Below are positions 6,855 through 9,879 of a DNA stretch of 9,879 bases, in pieces. Below the pieces are notes generated by a model. That model did not search any database and was not told the DNA's origin. It was given only the letters and a program-made list of their open reading frames with translations. The DNA lies in NCBI GenBank assembly GCA_948482415.1, contig CAOMFZ010000074.1:1-9879 (forward strand), in the 5' to 3' direction. The position numbers were made by a program, and so were the translations under genes. How positions within the stretch are numbered: the first letter of the stretch is position 1; each line of letters begins with the position of its first letter. Source of the DNA: an uncultured Mailhella sp. (lineage in GTDB: Bacteria; Desulfobacterota; Desulfovibrionia; Desulfovibrionales; Desulfovibrionaceae).

Positions 6855-9800
6855 ATGAGTAATACAAATTATTTAGACGCTGAAAATTATTATAATGTGG
6901 TACGTAATTCAAATAATGTTGAAATGACCACAACGGAAGAAAATGATTTTGCGGACAAGATAAATGCGTATAATGCTTTTGACCCAGCTATGCGGCAGCA
7001 AAGCATAAATAATTACAACGGAGCGTTGAAATATAATTTGCCTACTTTGGGCGATTATGCCTTTATGTCAAAGACAGAAGAACAGCCCAAAATAACGCAT
7101 GAAACGGAGCAGAAAGTAAAGCGATATGCACCAAGTTCCGCTCAGCTTTTTGCCATGGCTGACAGTACAAATTCTTTAGTTGTGCAGGAATATTTTAAAC
7201 AAATGGCACAGTATGAAAAGAGCATGCGGGAGTTGAACGCTTCTGACGCTCCAAAGGATATAAAAGACATCAGCGCGTCCAAAGTTATGCCCTATGAAAA
7301 GAAAGATGTTTTCAATACGTTTGAAAGTGTGCTTTATGGTTCAGGCACGGGCTTGGACAATGCAAAGCTATGGCTTGAAAGCGCCGCCATTGATTACTCT
7401 CAATTATCTATTGAAAGACTTTTGCCGGAAGAATTAAAAAATGTTGATTTGAAAACTGTAACGGATGATTTCCTGAAAGAAATTGCAAAGCGGCAATATC
7501 CGGATAATGAGGGGCAGCAGCATAATGCTTTTCTTAACTATAGAAGTTATGTGGATATTATGAATAATCACGCCGAACACCTTTTTGAAAATGCTCCGCA
7601 GTGGGCTGAAAAAGCCAAAGACAGCGGAACATTCAACGAGTTTATTTTTGATGTTTCTTCCGGGATTACACAAATGGTTCCGCTTGTGGCTGGTTCTCTT
7701 GCTACCGGCGGAAGTACTCTCATTCCTTTTATTGGCAGTTTTGCCATGGTATACGGGCAGAGCCTTGAAGAATACAGACAAGACCCTTTAGCCAAGCAGG
7801 AAAATATCAGAGAGGCTGCCCTTATCAATGCCGTAGCATCTTCCATATTAGAAACCATTGGGGTAAAAGGTGTAGCGAAAAATTTTTTAAATCCGAAATC
7901 ACCTCTTGCTCATACTGTCAAAAACTGGGCTATGGGCGCAGTAAAAGAGGGCGGTACAGAATATTTACAAGCGTATCCGGAACATTTAGCAAGGCACTTT
8001 GCACGGGGTAACTTTGATAACGCAGAGGCGGAAGCAGTCAAAAATTTATTGCAGGAATATTTTTCATGGACATTTCAAGGCGATGCGCTCTATCAAGGGG
8101 CTGTAGGGGCTTTTGCAGGCGGAATTATGGGCGCGCCCGCTCTTAAGGGTGAATATCATAAAAAAGCAGGACAGCTTGCCAGCATTACAGAAGCAAGAAA
8201 CTTTGCAAGGGAACAGCCGGAAATATTCCAGCGTTTTGTAAGTCAGCTCAAAAACAACGGGGTTGAAATTCCCGACGTGTATGTTTCTGCCAAAATGATT
8301 GACAGTTTGAAGCAGGAAAGAGCAGAGGGCGTAACGGACTTCGACAAACAACCTTTGGATATTTTTCTGGAAGAAGCGGGCATAAGCCGTGAAGAATTTG
8401 AAACATCGCTTGCAAGCGGCAGCACGCTTGAAATACAGGGGGAAAGACTGCATAAAATTTTGCAGACAGACATCGGCATGCGTTTATTGCAGGACAACGC
8501 TATCAGCACGTCCAGCAAGTTTGAAACTGACGGCATGGACAGTTTACTTACTTCTCTTTATCAACAAAAGAAAATGCAGGACAATGCGGAAAATCTTGTA
8601 AACAGCCATGTTGAATCAACACAAAACGCCAATGCCGATTTTGACGAATACAACGAGTATACGCTCAAAGAAGAGCTTGAAATGTCACCGGAAGAATATG
8701 CCGAAGTGCAGAACGTACAGGCATATATGGACGTGCAGGAAAAGGCATACAATGAAGAAAAGTATTTTACGCAGCAGATTGTAAATGACATTGAGGAAAA
8801 TACACGGCTGACAGACAATCCCTATTCCCCAACGCAAAGCAAAACACTTGCATCTCTATTTATGGCGGAAATAAAGACCTATGCGGAAAACTACAATATC
8901 CCCTTGCAGGAAGCGTACAAACAAAGACGACCTTTATTTTTAGGGAATGTGGCAAGCACACAGGATATTGATACCTTGATTGCACGGGCAAAAGAAGAAG
9001 CGGGGCTTGCCAATTTCAATAAAGACGCAGTGGAAAAAGAAAATGCCTTGTATCAGCAGCAGGAAGCGGAAGCAAAGCTACAGGAAGAAATAAAAGAGTG
9101 GGAAAATAAAGTTGATGATATTGCTGCGTCAAAAAAAATTCCTTCTTCTGAAGTCCTTATGCTCAAACAAACTCCATTAATTATGAGTTTGATAGGTAAG
9201 GATACTCTTACTGGAAAAATAGCCAGTGAAAATGGAATATATGCTTCTCCTCATTTCTTTGACGGCACACATCCGAATATGACACCAGATATGCGGAAAC
9301 AAATTCCTCAAGCTCTGGCTGACCCTATTGCCATTTTTGATTCTGATAATCCTAAGAATAGAAAGAATGGCGATATTGTTTTTATGCTTGATATAAAAGA
9401 CAGCAACGGAGCAACAACAATAGTACCAGTAACATTGAACGTTATAGGAAATAATCGTGTTGAAATAAACATAGCAACAAGTGCATATACAAAAGAAAAT
9501 AATGGTGTTCCCTCTGATAAATGGTTTGAAAATCAAATTCAAACTAAAAAAAATGCCCGTTATATAAACGGGCAAAAAATGAAAGCATGGCAAACCGGCG
9601 CCGGGGTCTACTTCCCCATTACGGGACTAACCAATGCTCATAAAAATAAAATATACAATGAAAACGATTTAGTCAAGTTAAAAGGTGAATACCCTGCTTA
9701 CTACCAAGAACAGCCTGTTATCCAAGGTTCCATTACACCTGTCGAGGGGGCGAAGTCTATTATCCGTTTCTTTACGGCAACGGATATCAGCACGGGATTT

Positions 9801-9879
9801 CACGAGTTCGGGCATTATATGCGGTTTGCCATGAAGCAGAAAGCGGATTTGGAAAATGCACGGACACAGGACATTAAGG
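6855..9879 (+). CDS. Giant ejected polyvalent virion protein (gp16 position) with MuF-C and metallopeptidase domains, 3' truncated
   Basis: ATG 6855 has AAGGA (6844-6848) at 6-base spacing. The frame stays open for 1008 codons to the right edge. Residues 1-260 are helical and unassigned. A hydrophobic segment with Gly, Ser and Pro lies at about 265-307 (MVPLVAGSLATGGSTLIPFI) and a small Gly/Ala one at about 409-431; these could insert into or cross a membrane. Residues 471-535 (VEIPDVYVSAKMIDSL onward) match a structural region recurring in large phage polyvalent proteins. A charged helical stretch runs to about 760. Residues 765-915 match the MuF-C domain (P-QALADPIAIFDSD, DIVFMLDIKDSNGATTIVPV, ARYINGQK). 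The end holds a metallopeptidase motif, HEFGH (983-987), after GSITP and TATDISTGF. T7 gp16 is 1318 aa and begins with a transglycosylase, which is not seen here. The likely role is delivery with the genome, as channel component and effector. Confidence 0.85.
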   Translation, partial: MSNTNYLDAENYYNVVRNSNNVEMTTTEENDFADKINAYNAFDPAMRQQSINNYNGALKYNLPTLGDYAFMSKTEEQPKITHETEQKVKRYAPSSAQLFAMADSTNSLVVQEYFKQMAQYEKSMRELNASDAPKDIKDISASKVMPYEKKDVFNTFESVLYGSGTGLDNAKLWLESAAIDYSQLSIERLLPEELKNVDLKTVTDDFLKEIAKRQYPDNEGQQHNAFLNYRSYVDIMNNHAEHLFENAPQWAEKAKDSGTFNEFIFDVSSGITQMVPLVAGSLATGGSTLIPFIGSFAMVYGQSLEEYRQDPLAKQENIREAALINAVASSILETIGVKGVAKNFLNPKSPLAHTVKNWAMGAVKEGGTEYLQAYPEHLARHFARGNFDNAEAEAVKNLLQEYFSWTFQGDALYQGAVGAFAGGIMGAPALKGEYHKKAGQLASITEARNFAREQPEIFQRFVSQLKNNGVEIPDVYVSAKMIDSLKQERAEGVTDFDKQPLDIFLEEAGISREEFETSLASGSTLEIQGERLHKILQTDIGMRLLQDNAISTSSKFETDGMDSLLTSLYQQKKMQDNAENLVNSHVESTQNANADFDEYNEYTLKEELEMSPEEYAEVQNVQAYMDVQEKAYNEEKYFTQQIVNDIEENTRLTDNPYSPTQSKTLASLFMAEIKTYAENYNIPLQEAYKQRRPLFLGNVASTQDIDTLIARAKEEAGLANFNKDAVEKENALYQQQEAEAKLQEEIKEWENKVDDIAASKKIPSSEVLMLKQTPLIMSLIGKDTLTGKIASENGIYASPHFFDGTHPNMTPDMRKQIPQALADPIAIFDSDNPKNRKNGDIVFMLDIKDSNGATTIVPVTLNVIGNNRVEINIATSAYTKENNGVPSDKWFENQIQTKKNARYINGQKMKAWQTGAGVYFPITGLTNAHKNKIYNENDLVKLKGEYPAYYQEQPVIQGSITPVEGAKSIIRFFTATDISTGFHEFGHYMRFAMKQKADLENARTQDIK
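9147..9600 (+). other. Segment encoding a MuF-C-type (predicted BECR-fold nuclease) domain
   Basis: This segment encodes about residues 765-915 of the giant protein. The recognisable features are the leucine-rich entry (LKQTPLIMSLIG), the ALADPIAIFDSD turn (residues 821-831), a beta hairpin around DIVFMLDIKDSNGATTIVPV, SAYTKEN, WFENQ, and ARYINGQK. MuF-C domains are predicted RNase-like effectors found at the ends of MuF head proteins and inside polyvalent proteins. The segment is more AT-rich than its flanks: hand counts of single 60-base lines give about 30-35% G+C inside against about 45-50% at 9001-9060 and 9721-9840. Confidence 0.7.
9546..9574 (-). terminator. Hairpin with T-run on the minus strand, inside the giant gene
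   Basis: On the + strand, eight A's (9546-9553) are followed by TGCCCGTT (9554-9561), ATATA and AACGGGCA (9567-9574). Read on the minus strand this is an 8-bp GC-rich stem, a 5-base loop and eight T's, the textbook form of an intrinsic terminator. It falls within codons for the KNARYINGQ motif, so coding constraint could have produced it by chance. No convincing minus-strand gene leads into it. Confidence 0.4.
9801..9815 (+). other. HEFGH zinc-metallopeptidase motif (residues 983-987)
   Basis: The codons encode HEFGH, an HExxH zincin motif. It sits in the context DISTGFHEFGHYMRF, much like the 'aD.sTflHE.gH' block that ends many large polyvalent phage proteins. The two histidines would bind zinc and the glutamate would be catalytic. 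The third zinc ligand would lie beyond the right edge. Confidence 0.7.

Noticed and set aside
9545..9580. A-runs as a programmed frameshift site in the giant gene
   Set aside because: The reading frame continues intact on both sides with domain motifs before and after (ARYINGQK, HEFGH), so no frame change is needed.
9177..9593. Minus-strand open frame of 138 codons opposite the MuF-C segment
   Set aside because: It has a TTG start and no ribosome site, crosses the terminator-like hairpin near its own beginning, and encodes a Cys/Phe/Ile-rich product typical of antisense shadows. The + strand carries recognisable domain motifs.

Overview
The window is a late structural module of a tailed phage or prophage with a short-tail (podovirus) layout. 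All genes are on the + strand, packed with gaps of at most about 100 bases, and overall G+C is roughly 40% by eye. From residue patterns and gene order, the right three quarters follow the phage T7 order gp12-gp13-gp14-gp15-gp16: a 705-aa tail nozzle protein, a 152-aa GNAT-fold protein, a 211-aa gp14-like internal virion protein, a 733-aa internal virion protein, and a giant ejected protein of at least 1008 aa that runs off the right edge. Ejection proteins that must cross two membranes suggest a Gram-negative host. The genus cannot be told from the sequence; a gut Desulfovibrio relative or similar is only a guess.

Layout. Positions 2-127 are the tail end of an unidentified gene. A 102-base gap (128-229) follows, with an inverted repeat, a weak promoter candidate and a perfect 10-bp palindrome. 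A three-gene cassette comes next: a glycine-rich, cysteine-containing coiled-coil protein (230-847), a 114-aa protein (858-1202) and a 60-aa helical protein (1186-1368). I associate these with other phage structural regions, but their function is not established. A strong intrinsic terminator (1379-1409) separates this cassette from the nozzle gene (1419-3536). The GNAT, gp14-like, gp15-position and giant-protein genes then follow with gaps or overlaps of a few bases, as one co-translated tail and ejection operon.

The most interesting gene is the last one. Its N-terminal two thirds look like the structural part of an injected internal virion protein. It then carries a MuF-C-type domain (about residues 765-915), a predicted nuclease fold of the BECR type, and a zincin-type HEFGH metallopeptidase motif (residues 983-987). 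This matches the 'large polyvalent protein' concept: phage proteins delivered with the genome that carry several effector domains. The MuF-C segment is visibly more AT-rich than the DNA on both sides, which suggests it is an exchangeable cassette. It also contains a hairpin that looks like an intrinsic terminator on the opposite strand. The second half of the 733-aa gene shows a similar AT-rich shift.

No tRNA, rRNA, CRISPR array, insertion sequence, integrase or attachment site was recognised. There is no gene-free stretch above about 100 bases.
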